Counted from the first letter of the stretch, positions 33,550-42,694 are shown. The stretch is 64,000 nt of DNA from Nocardioides psychrotolerans (GCF_900113685.1 NZ_FOQG01000020.1:1-64000); one strand, 5' to 3'. The notes: generated by a model from the letters alone, not told the origin. Program-made: numbers and translations.

Positions 33550-35017
33550 GGCTGGCTCCTGTCGTGCGGTGGCTGTGCGTCCGGCTCGAGAGCTCGCGGA
33601 CGCGCCACTGCACCACCCGCACGAGTGCCTCCAACGCGACCGTGCTGGTCATCTTGGAGGCGCCGGCACGGCGCTCGGTGAAGGTGATGGGCAGCTCGAT
33701 GACCCGGGCTCCCCCTCGCTCGGCCCGCCAGGTGCACTCGATCTGGAAGCAGTAGCCGCTGGAGTCGGTGGTGAGCACCCCGAAGTCGATCAGGGAGCCG
33801 GCGCGCCAGGCTCGGAAGCCGGCGGCGGCGTCGTGGGTGCGCAGGTCCAGGACCGTGCGGACGTAGCGGTTGGCGCCGCTGGACAGCAGTCGGCGCCGCG
33901 CCGACCAGTTCTCGGTCCGGCCACCGGCGACGTACCGAGAGCCGATGACCAGGTCGTGCCGGTCGAGGGCGGCGACCATCGCAGGGATCCGGTCAACCGG
34001 ATGCGATCCGTCGGCGTCCACCTGCACGACCCGTTCGTAGCCATGTGCCAAGGCCCAGCCGAAGCCGGCGCGGTAGGCCGCGCCGAGGCCGTCCTTGGAG
34101 TCTCGCGACAGCAGGTGGACGCGGCTCCCGAAGGCCGGATGCTTGCGCACGAGAGCTCCTGTGCCGTCGGGGCTGCTGTCGTCGACGACCAGGACCCGGG
34201 CATCCAGGTCGGAGGTCGCGGCCAGCACGTCCTCGAGGAAGAGCTCGACCGTCTCGGCCTCGTTGTAGGTGGGCACCACCACCAGGCAGCGGGGGCTGGG
34301 CGCGCTGCCGCGAGCTCCCGAAGCGGTCGTCATGTCCCCACGGTGCGGGATGGATGCTGTGGGGACGCTGTGAGCATGTGGACTCGCGTCCCTGGGAGCG
34401 GTGGCGGCGCCGCTGTGACGCCGCGTTGGCATCAGGGACTTGCCCACGAAGGGAAGGACCGACGCCACGACCACGCCGAGCGTCAACAGCTCGATGTGGT
34501 CCACGACGAAGGGGATGCCGCCCAAGTAGTACCCGGCACTGATCATCGTGGCCGTCCAACCTGCGGCGCCGAGCAAGTTCATGGACAGGAAGACGCCGTA
34601 GCGCATCTTCCCCACACCAGCGACCACAGGAACGAATGTCCTCGCGATGGGGACGAATCGAGCGAGCACCACGGCTCGGGGGCCGTGCCGTTCCACCAAG
34701 CCTGCGGCGCGCCGGGAGTGCGCCGGAGTGAACAGTCGCGACTGCGGCTTCCGGAACACCCGGTCGCCGGCATGCCACCCGATGAGGTAGCCGACCTGGT
34801 CCCCAGCGGCCGCAGCCAGGAACACCCCTCCGGCAACCGCCCAGATAGGGAGGTGGATGACCCCTGATGCTGTCAGGACACCGGTCATGAACAGCAACGA
34901 GTCGCCAGGCAGGAAGAACCCCACCAGCAGGCCGGTCTCGACGAAGACCAGCGCCATCACGACGAGCAGGCCCAGGCTGCCCATGGACTGAACGTCGGGA
35001 ACCAAGGTCACCATCAT
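33539..35017 (-). CDS. DedA-GT2 fusion (VTT/DedA domain plus polyprenol-phosphate mannosyltransferase)
   Basis: 492 residues. Residues about 10-195 are a DedA domain: FVETGLLVGFFLPGDSLLF, AAAAGDQVGYLIGWHAGDRVF and the arginine-rich ARFVPIARTFVPVVAGVGKM. A polar linker (about 200-240) leads to a GT2 domain (about 245-480) of the Ppm1/DPM1 group: VVVPTYNEAETVELFLEDVL, VVDDSSPDGTG, QVDADGSHPVDRIPAM (DXD-type), GSRYVAGGRTENW and RRAGASKM. DedA proteins have been shown to recycle undecaprenyl phosphate; Ppm enzymes load mannose on that lipid. The fusion would couple the two steps. Confidence 0.82.
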   Translation of the reverse strand: MMVTLVPDVQSMGSLGLLVVMALVFVETGLLVGFFLPGDSLLFMTGVLTASGVIHLPIWAVAGGVFLAAAAGDQVGYLIGWHAGDRVFRKPQSRLFTPAHSRRAAGLVERHGPRAVVLARFVPIARTFVPVVAGVGKMRYGVFLSMNLLGAAGWTATMISAGYYLGGIPFVVDHIELLTLGVVVASVLPFVGKSLMPTRRHSGAATAPRDASPHAHSVPTASIPHRGDMTTASGARGSAPSPRCLVVVPTYNEAETVELFLEDVLAATSDLDARVLVVDDSSPDGTGALVRKHPAFGSRVHLLSRDSKDGLGAAYRAGFGWALAHGYERVVQVDADGSHPVDRIPAMVAALDRHDLVIGSRYVAGGRTENWSARRRLLSSGANRYVRTVLDLRTHDAAAGFRAWRAGSLIDFGVLTTDSSGYCFQIECTWRAERGGARVIELPITFTERRAGASKMTSTVALEALVRVVQWRVRELSSRTHSHRTTGASRAV

Positions 35018-35268
35018 GGGGCGACCGCGGTTCCGACACGTCGTCGATGAGCTGATCGGTCGGTGGTCTGCACCGCTACACGAGCCTGTCTCCTGATGCG
35101 CGTCGACACCGATGAGGCGTCGCTACTGTCCAAGCAATTCCATCGGTTCGCCAGCTCCTGGGCCAGTGCCGAGCGGCCCTGAAAGCGAGGGTCGTTGTGC
35201 CCTGCCGGCTCTGGGGACCAGCACGCCGAGCGGCGCGGACTGCGCGGCGGATGGGGGGAGGGCGCCGG
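35018..35268. other. Intergenic region upstream of the glycosyl-transfer operon
   Basis: About 250 bases between the lipoprotein stop and the DedA-GT2 start. No supported gene or strong hairpin was found; it probably contains the promoter for the three-gene operon. Confidence 0.4.
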
Positions 35269-35919
35269 TCAGTCAGCGGTCTCCGGGCCTCCGGCGTCCT
35301 TGGTGGTGGTGGCGGTCTGGGTCGCGGTGTCGGTGGCGCTGACCTCGACGGTGACGTCCAGAGCGTTGACGTCGGTGTAGTAGAGGCTGAACTCGTTGAC
35401 CGGGAAGTGGTCGGCCTCGCCGGTGTTGTCGAAGTGTGCCGCGCGCTGCGCACCGGGTGCGATGGTGAACGACGCGGGGAGCTCGGCGTAGTAGCCCTCG
35501 GTGTCTCCGGTCTTGGGGTCGGCGAAGGTGTAGTAGACCTCGAAGGCGGTGAGGTCGACGGTCCCGGTGTTGGTCATCGCGATCTCGAGGTGATCGGTTG
35601 CTGCGTTGCCGGCCTGGTCGACGTTGTTCTCGACGAGCACCGTGTCGATAGTGAGGGCCTGCGTGGTGGAGGTGTTGGAGATCGGGTTGCTGGTGACCGG
35701 GAGGACCGGAGAGCCAGGCGCGGGTGCCGCGGAGGAGGTGGTGCCCGAGCCCCCGCTGGTAGGGGTTCCCGTGGGGTTGGTGGAGGAGCCGGAGCTGCAT
35801 CCGACGATGGCTGCCGAGGCGAGGGTGAGGGCGAGTGCAGCACCGATGTGGCGTCGGCGACTGTGGGGTGGGGGTGCGCTGGGGGCGGCACTGCGGGACA
35901 GGTCGTGGGCGTTGATCAT
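35269..35919 (-). CDS. Hypothetical lipoprotein
   Basis: 216 residues. Signal peptide with lipobox AAIVGC (Cys about 41), a Ser/Thr/Gly/Pro-rich spacer (about 42-75), then a beta-rich domain (ALTIDTVLVENNVDQAGNAATDHLEIAMTNTGTVDLTAFEVYYTFADPKTGDTEGYYAEL) resembling immunoglobulin-like or DUF4352-like folds. The ATG overlaps the permease stop, so it is the last gene of the exporter operon and likely its extracytoplasmic partner. I do not recognise a specific family. Confidence 0.75.
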   Translation of the reverse strand: MINAHDLSRSAAPSAPPPHSRRRHIGAALALTLASAAIVGCSSGSSTNPTGTPTSGGSGTTSSAAPAPGSPVLPVTSNPISNTSTTQALTIDTVLVENNVDQAGNAATDHLEIAMTNTGTVDLTAFEVYYTFADPKTGDTEGYYAELPASFTIAPGAQRAAHFDNTGEADHFPVNEFSLYYTDVNALDVTVEVSATDTATQTATTTKDAGGPETAD

Positions 35920-36893
35920 GAGTTTCCTCCTGTGGATGGGGTGTGCTTGTAGGTGCGTCGGAGCCCGAGGAAGAGCGCCACGGTGGCGCTCAGCAGCCAG
36001 ATGATGTCGGTGCGGGTCTCGCGGAGGAGCTGTCCGAGGGTGAAGGGGCGGTAGCGGTCCTTGACATCGGTCATCGCGAAGGCGAAACGCTCGAAGTGCT
36101 TGGCGAACGAGGTGTCCTCGATGAGGGTGCGGGTCTTCTCGTAGCCGGTGAAGTGCGCCATGACGCTGGTCTCTCCGTCGCGGTCGAGGGTGAGGGCTTG
36201 GAACAGGCCGCCTGGGAGCTGGTTGTCGGCGTCGAGGGTGTCGCCGATCTGGGGCAGCACGAGCACGACGAGGAGCCAGATGGCCAGGGAGACCACGAGT
36301 CCGTTGGCTGAGGCCCGGGCGCGTGCGGTCGTGATGGCGCCCAGGCAGTAGAACGCGCCGAGGTAGAGGAGGGCGGCGAGGTAGGCGAGCAGGAGCTGGA
36401 AGCCCTCGGAGGGGCTGATCCAGTCTTGGGCGATGAGTCCGATGCTGAGGATGCCGACGAGGGCGGTGGCGGTGACCAGGGTCGCGAAGACGGCCAGGGC
36501 ACCCAGGAAGCTCCCGAGCGCGCGCTCGCCGCCGGTGACGGGCCGCGACTGCAGCAGGGCGATGGTGCGGTTGGCTCGCTCTCGGGCGATCGAGAGGTAG
36601 CCCAGCGCGATGGCGATGACGGCCCCGATGATCTCCAGGTACTCCAGGCCTCCTCGCAGCAGCGACAGCGGCGCCATCGGGGAGGGCGCGATCCGGTCCA
36701 GGCCGCTTGCTTGGGCTGCGGCGCGGTAGGCGTCGTAGTCGGCGAGCTTGCTGGCGTAGCCGGCGGTGGCGATGTAGACCGAGGCTGCGGTGACGACGAC
36801 CAGGATCACCAGGAGCACCATGAGGATCCGGCTCCTCAGCGCTGCTCGGTATTCGTGACGTGCGAGGCTCAGGACGTGTCGGGTGCTACTCAT
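35916..36893 (-). CDS. ABC-2 type transporter permease
   Basis: 325 residues from ATG 36893 (MSSTRHVLSLARHEYRAALRSRIL). N-terminal helix, a large extracytoplasmic loop, then four to five helices including GLEYLEIIGAVIAIALGYLSIARERANRTIALLQSRPV, the cytoplasmic coupling motif of NosY-like permeases. A second large loop lies near 230-290. It overlaps the sister permease by 8 bases. Confidence 0.8.
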   Translation of the reverse strand: MSSTRHVLSLARHEYRAALRSRILMVLLVILVVVTAASVYIATAGYASKLADYDAYRAAAQASGLDRIAPSPMAPLSLLRGGLEYLEIIGAVIAIALGYLSIARERANRTIALLQSRPVTGGERALGSFLGALAVFATLVTATALVGILSIGLIAQDWISPSEGFQLLLAYLAALLYLGAFYCLGAITTARARASANGLVVSLAIWLLVVLVLPQIGDTLDADNQLPGGLFQALTLDRDGETSVMAHFTGYEKTRTLIEDTSFAKHFERFAFAMTDVKDRYRPFTLGQLLRETRTDIIWLLSATVALFLGLRRTYKHTPSTGGNS

Positions 36894-37800
36894 GGCTGGC
36901 GCTCCTGGAGAAGTCGTGGGTGCGGACCAGCGCGAAGGCAGCGACGGTGAGGATCGCCACGAAGCCCAGCAACGGCATGACCCGGGCCACGGTGTCCATG
37001 ACGGCCACGGAGGGGGCCGTGTCGAGGATGGCCGCCGAGGCCGCCTTGTACTGCTCGACGATGGACAGCGGTTGGGCTTTCGCGGTGGCTTGGAAGAACG
37101 CCTGGGACAGGCCGATCGGCTCGATGATGGGGTTGAGCGACTGGGTCGGTCGCAGTCCTGAGGTGAACTGCGGCACTGCGAAGGTGATGACGAGCCAGGC
37201 ACCCATCGCGCTGAGCAGCGCCAGGGAGCGCGACGTCGTCAGCAGCACCGTGATCATGCCGATCAGGGCGAAGGGGACCAGGTACAACCAGGACAGGGTG
37301 TAGAAGAGCGAGAGCCTGCCCAGATCGGCGACGGAGATCCCTTGGTTGACGAGGAGCAGCGCGGCCAGGCTGACGGCGAAGCTCGCCAGGAGGAGTCCGG
37401 CGAGCACGAGAGCCAGGCTGAGGATCTTGCCGGTGGTGTACTGGGCGCGCGACATGCTTCGGGAGAACAGCAGCCGACCGAGTCCCGAGCTCTCCTCGTC
37501 GGCGATGCTGATGTGTCCCAGGATGACGGCGAAGAGTGCGCCGACGAGGGGGATGTAGACAACCATGTTGGACAGCAGCGACAGGTGCGGCTTCAACAGG
37601 AACGGGTTGGGAGGTGCCGGAGCCCCGCTCGCGGCAAGCTGGCGGGTGGCCTCGTCGAAGACGCGCACGATGGTGCTTTGGCTCGACCAGCCCAGTGCGC
37701 CGGCCAGCGCGGTGGCGAGCAGTATCGCCGCCACCAGCACCAGCAGGACTCGTTGACGCCGCAGGGCCAGCACCTGGTGCGAGAAGATGGTGGTGATCAC
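36886..37800 (-). CDS. ABC-2 type transporter permease
   Basis: 304 residues: first helix LLVLVAAILLATALAGALGW, a loop of about 80 residues, then SNMVVYIPLVGALFAVILGHISIADEESSGLGRLLFSRSMSRAQYTTGKIL, the same coupling motif as in the next gene. Four further helices follow. The two permeases plus one ATPase form a heterodimeric exporter. Overlaps the ATPase gene by 4 bases. Confidence 0.8.
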   Translation of the reverse strand: MITTIFSHQVLALRRQRVLLVLVAAILLATALAGALGWSSQSTIVRVFDEATRQLAASGAPAPPNPFLLKPHLSLLSNMVVYIPLVGALFAVILGHISIADEESSGLGRLLFSRSMSRAQYTTGKILSLALVLAGLLLASFAVSLAALLLVNQGISVADLGRLSLFYTLSWLYLVPFALIGMITVLLTTSRSLALLSAMGAWLVITFAVPQFTSGLRPTQSLNPIIEPIGLSQAFFQATAKAQPLSIVEQYKAASAAILDTAPSVAVMDTVARVMPLLGFVAILTVAAFALVRTHDFSRSASHE

Positions 37801-38528
37801 GGCGCGCCGCCCATGGTGACGTAGATGTCCTCGAGGGAGGCCTCGTCAGGAAAGCGTCGCGTGGTGGCTTCGATGGTGTCCTTGTAGATCAGCTCGCCGT
37901 GGTTGAGGACTCCGATGCTGGTGCAGACCTTCGCCACCTCGCTGAGGAGGTGGGTGTTCATGAAGATGGTCATCCCGAGCTCCTGGTTGAGCTGCAGGAT
38001 GGTCTCGCGCAGCTGGCGCACGCCCAGGGGATCGAGTCCGGCTGTGGGTTCGTCGAGCAGGAGGACATCGGGTCGGTGGACGATCGCCTGGGCGATCCCG
38101 ATGCGTTGGCGCATCCCGGTCGAGAAGGTGGCGAGGCGGCGGTTCGCCAAGTCGCTGCAGCCCAGGAAGTCCAGGGTCTCCTTCGCGGCGTGGCGTGGCT
38201 TCTTCACGTCCGAGAGGGTCGCGAGGAACTCGAGGTTCTCCAGGGCGGTCAGGTGGCCGTACATGCGCACCTCGGCGGGCAGATAGCCGATGGAGCGAGT
38301 CACTGCTCGTCGTGCGGTGACGACGTCGTGACCGCACACCTTCGCGGTGCCGCCGGTGGGCACGAGCAGTGTCGTGAGGATGTTGATGGCGGTCGTCTTT
38401 CCGGCGCCGTTGTGTCCGAGGAACCCGAAGATCTCCCCGTGCTCGATGCGCAGGTCGAGATGCTTGAGGACCGGGTCCTTGTCGTAGGTGTGGCTGAGCT
38501 TCTCGAGCTCGATGGCCGCGTCGTCCAT
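37797..38528 (-). CDS. ABC transporter ATP-binding protein
   Basis: 243 residues from ATG 38528 with GAGGAGG upstream. Walker A GHNGAGKTT (about 38), signature region FSTGMRQRIGIAQA (about 133; STGMRQR replaces the usual SGGQRQR, as common in ABC-2 exporters), Walker B VLLLDEPTAGLDP, and switch His in FMNTHLLSEV. It drives the two downstream permeases. It follows the kinase gene by 63 bases and so is the first effector gene of the regulatory operon. Confidence 0.88.
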   Translation of the reverse strand: MDDAAIELEKLSHTYDKDPVLKHLDLRIEHGEIFGFLGHNGAGKTTAINILTTLLVPTGGTAKVCGHDVVTARRAVTRSIGYLPAEVRMYGHLTALENLEFLATLSDVKKPRHAAKETLDFLGCSDLANRRLATFSTGMRQRIGIAQAIVHRPDVLLLDEPTAGLDPLGVRQLRETILQLNQELGMTIFMNTHLLSEVAKVCTSIGVLNHGELIYKDTIEATTRRFPDEASLEDIYVTMGGAP

Positions 38529-38591
38529 GGTTGCCTCCTCGTGAGGTGTTTCCACGACGCTAGGAGGAGGCGGGCCAGCACCAGGGTGGTG

Positions 38592-39905
38592 TCAGGCCAG
38601 CGGAGGGTAAGAAGTGGCCGCGGCTCGGCGAAGGATGATGTCGATGCGGGTCGTGGGCCCAGCGGTGTTCACGACGAGTCGCCCGCGCATGGCTTTGACG
38701 TAGCGGGTGGCAAGCGGCAGCCCATGCCCGTGCGAGGGGTCGGCCGATGGATTGTCAGGGCGCGACCCCTCGGAGGTCCCGGCGGAGAAGGTGGACCCCT
38801 CGTCGTGGACTGCCAGGGTCACGTGTGGCCCGGCTGCTGTCACGACCAGACGCACCTCGCCGCTGCCATGGCGCCGAGCGTTGTCGAGCAGGACGTCCAG
38901 GACGTGGCGGAGCATCGACTGGTTGGCCCAGGCGGGCGGGAGATGCTCAGGCAGTGTCACTGCGATCGTGCGGCCCTCGGAGTGCAGGCGGGGCGACCAG
39001 GTGTCATGCGCCTCTAGGACCACCGAAGCCAGGTCGATCGCGCTGTCGGCCACGTCTGGTGTCCGGGCGATGCTGAGGAGTTCGGTGATGGTTGCTTCGA
39101 GTCGGTCGAGGTCGGCCAGGACCTCATGGAGCACGGTGGTGGTGTTGCTGCGGGGGAACTGGATCTCGGTCTCCACGGCTGCCCTGATCCCGGCGACCGG
39201 TGTCCTGAGCTGGTGTGAGGAGTCGGCGCTGAAGGAGCGCTCGCGCAAGATGAGGTCTTCCAGGGTCTGCCCTGCGCTCGTCAGCGCGGTGCCGGCCTCG
39301 TCGACCTCAGGGATGCGGGTGCGAGGCAGCGAGACGGCGTAGTTGCCGAGCCCCAGATCGACGGCGGCATCGCGCAGTGCCAAGACCGGGCGAGCGAGTC
39401 GAGCAGCGAGCAACGCACCGATCACGGCGCCGACGGCCATGACGGCGATGGCGATGGCGACGAGCAGCCCCGTCAAGCGGAAGGCTCGCTGGTCACTGGC
39501 GGTGGTTGCCTGCTCGGCGCGGATGATCCCGATGACCTGTTCGTCCGCTGCGACCGGGACAGCGACCACCCGCAGCCCGGGGAGCTCGACATCGATCACC
39601 TGGTTGGACAACGCCTGTCTTAGTGCTGGCTCGATGAGGGCAGGTCCGGACCCGGTCACGAGTGCACCGTCGGGACCGTAGAGACCCAGACGGACCTGGT
39701 CGGTGGTGTCGGGGAGCTCGACGGGGTCGTCACCGAGCACGAAGTCGGCCGGCACTTCGCGAGCTGCGAGCACCGCTTGGCGCTCGACCCTCAAGGCGGC
39801 GTCCTCGCCGACCAGCTGCTGGAGCACGAGTCCGAGGGGGATGGCGAAGAGCACGATCGCGACAGCCGTGACGGACAAGATTGCGGTGAGGATCCGTCGC
39901 CTCAT
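38592..39905 (-). CDS. Sensor histidine kinase (downstream system)
   Basis: 437 residues from ATG 39905, overlapping the regulator stop. Helix 1 (about 6-28), sensor domain to about 150, helix 2 (about 157-180), HAMP, H box FSADSSHQLRTPVAGIRA (about 227). N box LDVLLDNARRHGSG is normal, but G1 is VHDEGSTFS rather than DxGxG and a Ser/Asp-rich insert precedes G2 (GHGLPLATRYVKAMRG). Catalysis is still plausible. It is directly followed by the ABC exporter genes. Confidence 0.85.
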   Translation of the reverse strand: MRRRILTAILSVTAVAIVLFAIPLGLVLQQLVGEDAALRVERQAVLAAREVPADFVLGDDPVELPDTTDQVRLGLYGPDGALVTGSGPALIEPALRQALSNQVIDVELPGLRVVAVPVAADEQVIGIIRAEQATTASDQRAFRLTGLLVAIAIAVMAVGAVIGALLAARLARPVLALRDAAVDLGLGNYAVSLPRTRIPEVDEAGTALTSAGQTLEDLILRERSFSADSSHQLRTPVAGIRAAVETEIQFPRSNTTTVLHEVLADLDRLEATITELLSIARTPDVADSAIDLASVVLEAHDTWSPRLHSEGRTIAVTLPEHLPPAWANQSMLRHVLDVLLDNARRHGSGEVRLVVTAAGPHVTLAVHDEGSTFSAGTSEGSRPDNPSADPSHGHGLPLATRYVKAMRGRLVVNTAGPTTRIDIILRRAAATSYPPLA

Positions 39906-40585
39906 GGGTTCTCGAGCCGGTAGCCGACCCCGCGCAGGGTGCTGATCCGGCCGGGAGTTCCCTCGTGGTCGATCTTGCGACGCAGCGCGGCGATGTGGAA
40001 GTCGAGGGTCTTGGTGGATCCGAACCAGTGCTCGTCCCAGACGTCGCTCATCAGCGCTTCCCGGGTGACCACCGATCCGGTGTCTGCGAGGAGTCGGGCG
40101 AGGAGGTCGAACTCCTTGGCGCGCAGCTCGAGCTCGAGTGTTCCGAGCCACGCGCGACGCGCGTCGGGCTCGATCCGGAGGTCGCCGCTGCTGGTCACCG
40201 CAGACGGGCTCCCTTCGTGGCGGCGGAGCTGGGCTCGGATCCTCGCAAGGAGCTCAGCGAGCCGGAAGGGCTTGGTGATGTAGTCGACGGCGCCGGCGTC
40301 GAGACCCACGACGACGTCGAGCTCCTCGTCACGTGCGGTGAGCACCACGATGTCGATCGCTGGATGGTGTGCATGGATCTGCCGACACACCTCGAGGCCA
40401 TCCATGCCGGGAAGGCCTAGGTCGAGGAGGACCAGGTCCGGGGCGTTCGCAGCGCAGGCGCGCACACCTGCTTCACCCGACCTCTCCCACCGCGTGTCGT
40501 AGCCGGTGCCTCGCAGAGCCCGCTCGAGAGACGCGCCGATGCGCTCGTCGTCCTCGATCACCAGGACGCGGGAGGAGCCGCTCAC
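39902..40585 (-). CDS. OmpR-type response regulator (downstream system)
   Basis: 227 residues from GTG 40585, which overlaps the upstream kinase stop (GTGA). Receiver: VIEDDERIG, phospho-Asp in LVLLDLGLPGMDG, VLTARDEE, TKPFRL. Winged helix: LRAKEFDLLARLLADTGSVVTREALMSDVW and STKTLDFHIAALRRKID with STLRGVGYRLENP. Sits between two kinase genes without gaps. Confidence 0.88.
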   Translation of the reverse strand: MSGSSRVLVIEDDERIGASLERALRGTGYDTRWERSGEAGVRACAANAPDLVLLDLGLPGMDGLEVCRQIHAHHPAIDIVVLTARDEELDVVVGLDAGAVDYITKPFRLAELLARIRAQLRRHEGSPSAVTSSGDLRIEPDARRAWLGTLELELRAKEFDLLARLLADTGSVVTREALMSDVWDEHWFGSTKTLDFHIAALRRKIDHEGTPGRISTLRGVGYRLENP

Positions 40586-42024
40586 GCCAGGTCCTGTCTT
40601 TCGCCGTGGTGCGTGAGTGGGATGGTCAGCACGAAGTAGGACCCTCCAGAACGTGCCTGGTCGCAACGCAGTTCGCCTCCGTGGGCGTGTGCGATCTGGC
40701 GGGCGATGGGCAGCCCGAGGCCGGTGCCGCCGCTGTCGCGTGCGCGGGAGTGATCGAGGCGGACGAAGCGCTCGAAGACCCGTTCTCGTTCGCCTTCCGG
40801 GATGCCGGGGCCGTCGTCGGTGACGCCGATGCGCGCGAGGTTCCCGTGTGTGCTCAACGTGAGCTCCACGCGTGAGACGGCGTGACGCAGGGCGTTGTCG
40901 GTGAGGTTGCGCAGCGCGCGGGCGAGGTGGTGCTCGTCGCCCTGGACGCGCACGGGCGGTGCGGTGACGACGACGTGGAGTCCGTCCCTACGACGAAGCC
41001 GGGTGGCTTCCGCGTGCACCAGGTCATCGAGGTCGACGTCGGTCAGGTGCAGGGTCAGGCCGTGCTCGTCGGAGCGGGCGAGGAGCAGGAGGTCGGCGAC
41101 GAGGCGGTCGACGCGGTCGAGCTCGGAGAGCACCTCGTCCGACATCGTGGTCCAGTCGGCCGACTCGGGGTGCAGTGCCTGGATCTCGTGAGCGGCGCGG
41201 ATGGTCGACAGGGGGCTGCGCAGCTCGTGGGAGGCGTCACCGACGAAGCGTCGCTGGGCGTCCCCGGCGCTCTGCAGCCGGCTGAGCATCGAGTTCATCG
41301 TCTCTGCCAGCCGCGCGATCTCGTCGCCGCCGGGCGGGACAGGGACCCGGGCCGACAAGGTGGAGGTGCCGTCGATGGTGGCCACCCGGCGTCGGATTGC
41401 CTCCACGGGTGCGAGGGCACGTCCGGTCAGCCAGTACATGGTCAGGGCGACGGCGAGCAGGACCAGTGGGGAGCCGAGCAGGAGCAGGCGCCCCACGATG
41501 GACGTCGACTCCTGGACGGTCTCCAGGCTCTGGGCAGCCAGCACGACCATGGGCCCGTCGGCGCTGTCCACCCCTTCGGCCACGACGACGAACCCTTCTC
41601 CCTCCCCGATCGGCAGCCGTGCACCGGAGACGGTGATGACCTCGCCGGGTGCTGGCGCGAGGTCGACCACCGGCGGCTCGCCGCTCACCGAGGCGCTTGC
41701 CGCCACGACCGTGCCGGTGGCGTCGATGACCTGGACCAGGGCCTGGTCACCTCCGCCCCCGACCAGGTCGACCTGGGTTCCCTCGCGAGACACCTGGGCT
41801 GCGACGTCACTGGCCTGTTGTCGTGCGACGTCACGCAGCGAGGACTCGAGCTGGTGGCGCTGCAGGAGGACGAAGGCGAGGGAGGCCGCGGCGAGGACCA
41901 GGGCGACGACCACCGTGGCGGCCGCGGAGGTCCGGAGCCTCAGCCCACCGCGCCGTGCGCCCGGGATGAGTCGGGACCGGGCCGATGAGCCTGGCAGTTG
42001 ACCATGCGGTCCGGGGTCAGCCAC
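40582..42024 (-). CDS. Sensor histidine kinase (upstream system)
   Basis: 480 residues from GTG 42024; the longer open frame is a shadow of the regulator. Helix 1 (about 32-53), sensor domain, helix 2 (about 165-186), HAMP, H box FVGDASHELRSPLSTIRA (about 260; Ser replaces the usual Thr). N box NLTDNALRHA, G1 VTDDGPGIP, F box RVFERFVRLDHSR, G2 GGTGLGLPIARQIAHAHGGEL are all standard. Start overlaps the upstream regulator by 8 bases. Confidence 0.87.
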   Translation of the reverse strand: MADPGPHGQLPGSSARSRLIPGARRGGLRLRTSAAATVVVALVLAAASLAFVLLQRHQLESSLRDVARQQASDVAAQVSREGTQVDLVGGGGDQALVQVIDATGTVVAASASVSGEPPVVDLAPAPGEVITVSGARLPIGEGEGFVVVAEGVDSADGPMVVLAAQSLETVQESTSIVGRLLLLGSPLVLLAVALTMYWLTGRALAPVEAIRRRVATIDGTSTLSARVPVPPGGDEIARLAETMNSMLSRLQSAGDAQRRFVGDASHELRSPLSTIRAAHEIQALHPESADWTTMSDEVLSELDRVDRLVADLLLLARSDEHGLTLHLTDVDLDDLVHAEATRLRRRDGLHVVVTAPPVRVQGDEHHLARALRNLTDNALRHAVSRVELTLSTHGNLARIGVTDDGPGIPEGERERVFERFVRLDHSRARDSGGTGLGLPIARQIAHAHGGELRCDQARSGGSYFVLTIPLTHHGERQDLA

Positions 42025-42694
42025 CGTTGCGCTCCAGCCGGTAGCCGGCGCCGCGCACGGTCGTGATGGCCGAGCGGTCGAAGGGCTGGTCGATCTTGCG
42101 GCGCAGGTAGCCCACGTAGACCTCCACCACGTTGTCGTCCCCGTCGTAGTTGAGGTCCCACACACTCTCGAGGATCTCCGTCTTGGACACCACGTCCCCA
42201 CGGTGGCGCAGCAGGAAGTGCAGCAGTCCGAACTCGCGAGGAGTAAGCGACACCTCGGTCTCGCCCCGTCGTACGACGCGGGTGCCGGGGTCCAGGGTGA
42301 GGTCGCCGGCCTCGAGCTGAGCGGGACGCTCAGGCGCACCACGTCTGACCAGGGCGCGCAGCCGAGCGACCAGCACCACGAAGGAGAACGGCTTGGTGAG
42401 GAAGTCATCGGCGCCGAGGTCGAACGCGTCGACCTGGTCGAGGTCGCCGTCCTTGGCGGTGAGCATCAGGATCGGGGTCCAGATCTTCGCCTCCCGCACT
42501 CCTCGGCACACGTCGTAGCCATTGAGCCGGGGCAGCATGATGTCCAGGACGATGACGTCGTAGGGCGTCGTCTGCGCCTCCTCCAGGCCGGTCATCCCGT
42601 CGTGGGCGACGTCGACGACGAAACCCTCCGCGACGAGGCCGCGGCGGATGGTCTCGGCGAGGCGGACCTCGTCCTCGACCAGCAGTACGCGCAT
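42017..42694 (-). CDS. OmpR-type response regulator (upstream system)
   Basis: 225 residues from ATG 42694. Receiver: LVEDEVRLAETI, VIVLDIMLPRLNGYDV, LMLTAKDGD, LTKPFSFV. Winged helix: LTPREFGLLHFLLRHRGDVVSKTEIL and NVVEVYVGYLRRKIDQPFDRSAITTVRGAGYRLERN. First gene of a run of eight overlapping or closely spaced genes ending at 35269. Divergent from the acidic repeat protein. Confidence 0.88.
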   Translation of the reverse strand: MRVLLVEDEVRLAETIRRGLVAEGFVVDVAHDGMTGLEEAQTTPYDVIVLDIMLPRLNGYDVCRGVREAKIWTPILMLTAKDGDLDQVDAFDLGADDFLTKPFSFVVLVARLRALVRRGAPERPAQLEAGDLTLDPGTRVVRRGETEVSLTPREFGLLHFLLRHRGDVVSKTEILESVWDLNYDGDDNVVEVYVGYLRRKIDQPFDRSAITTVRGAGYRLERNGG

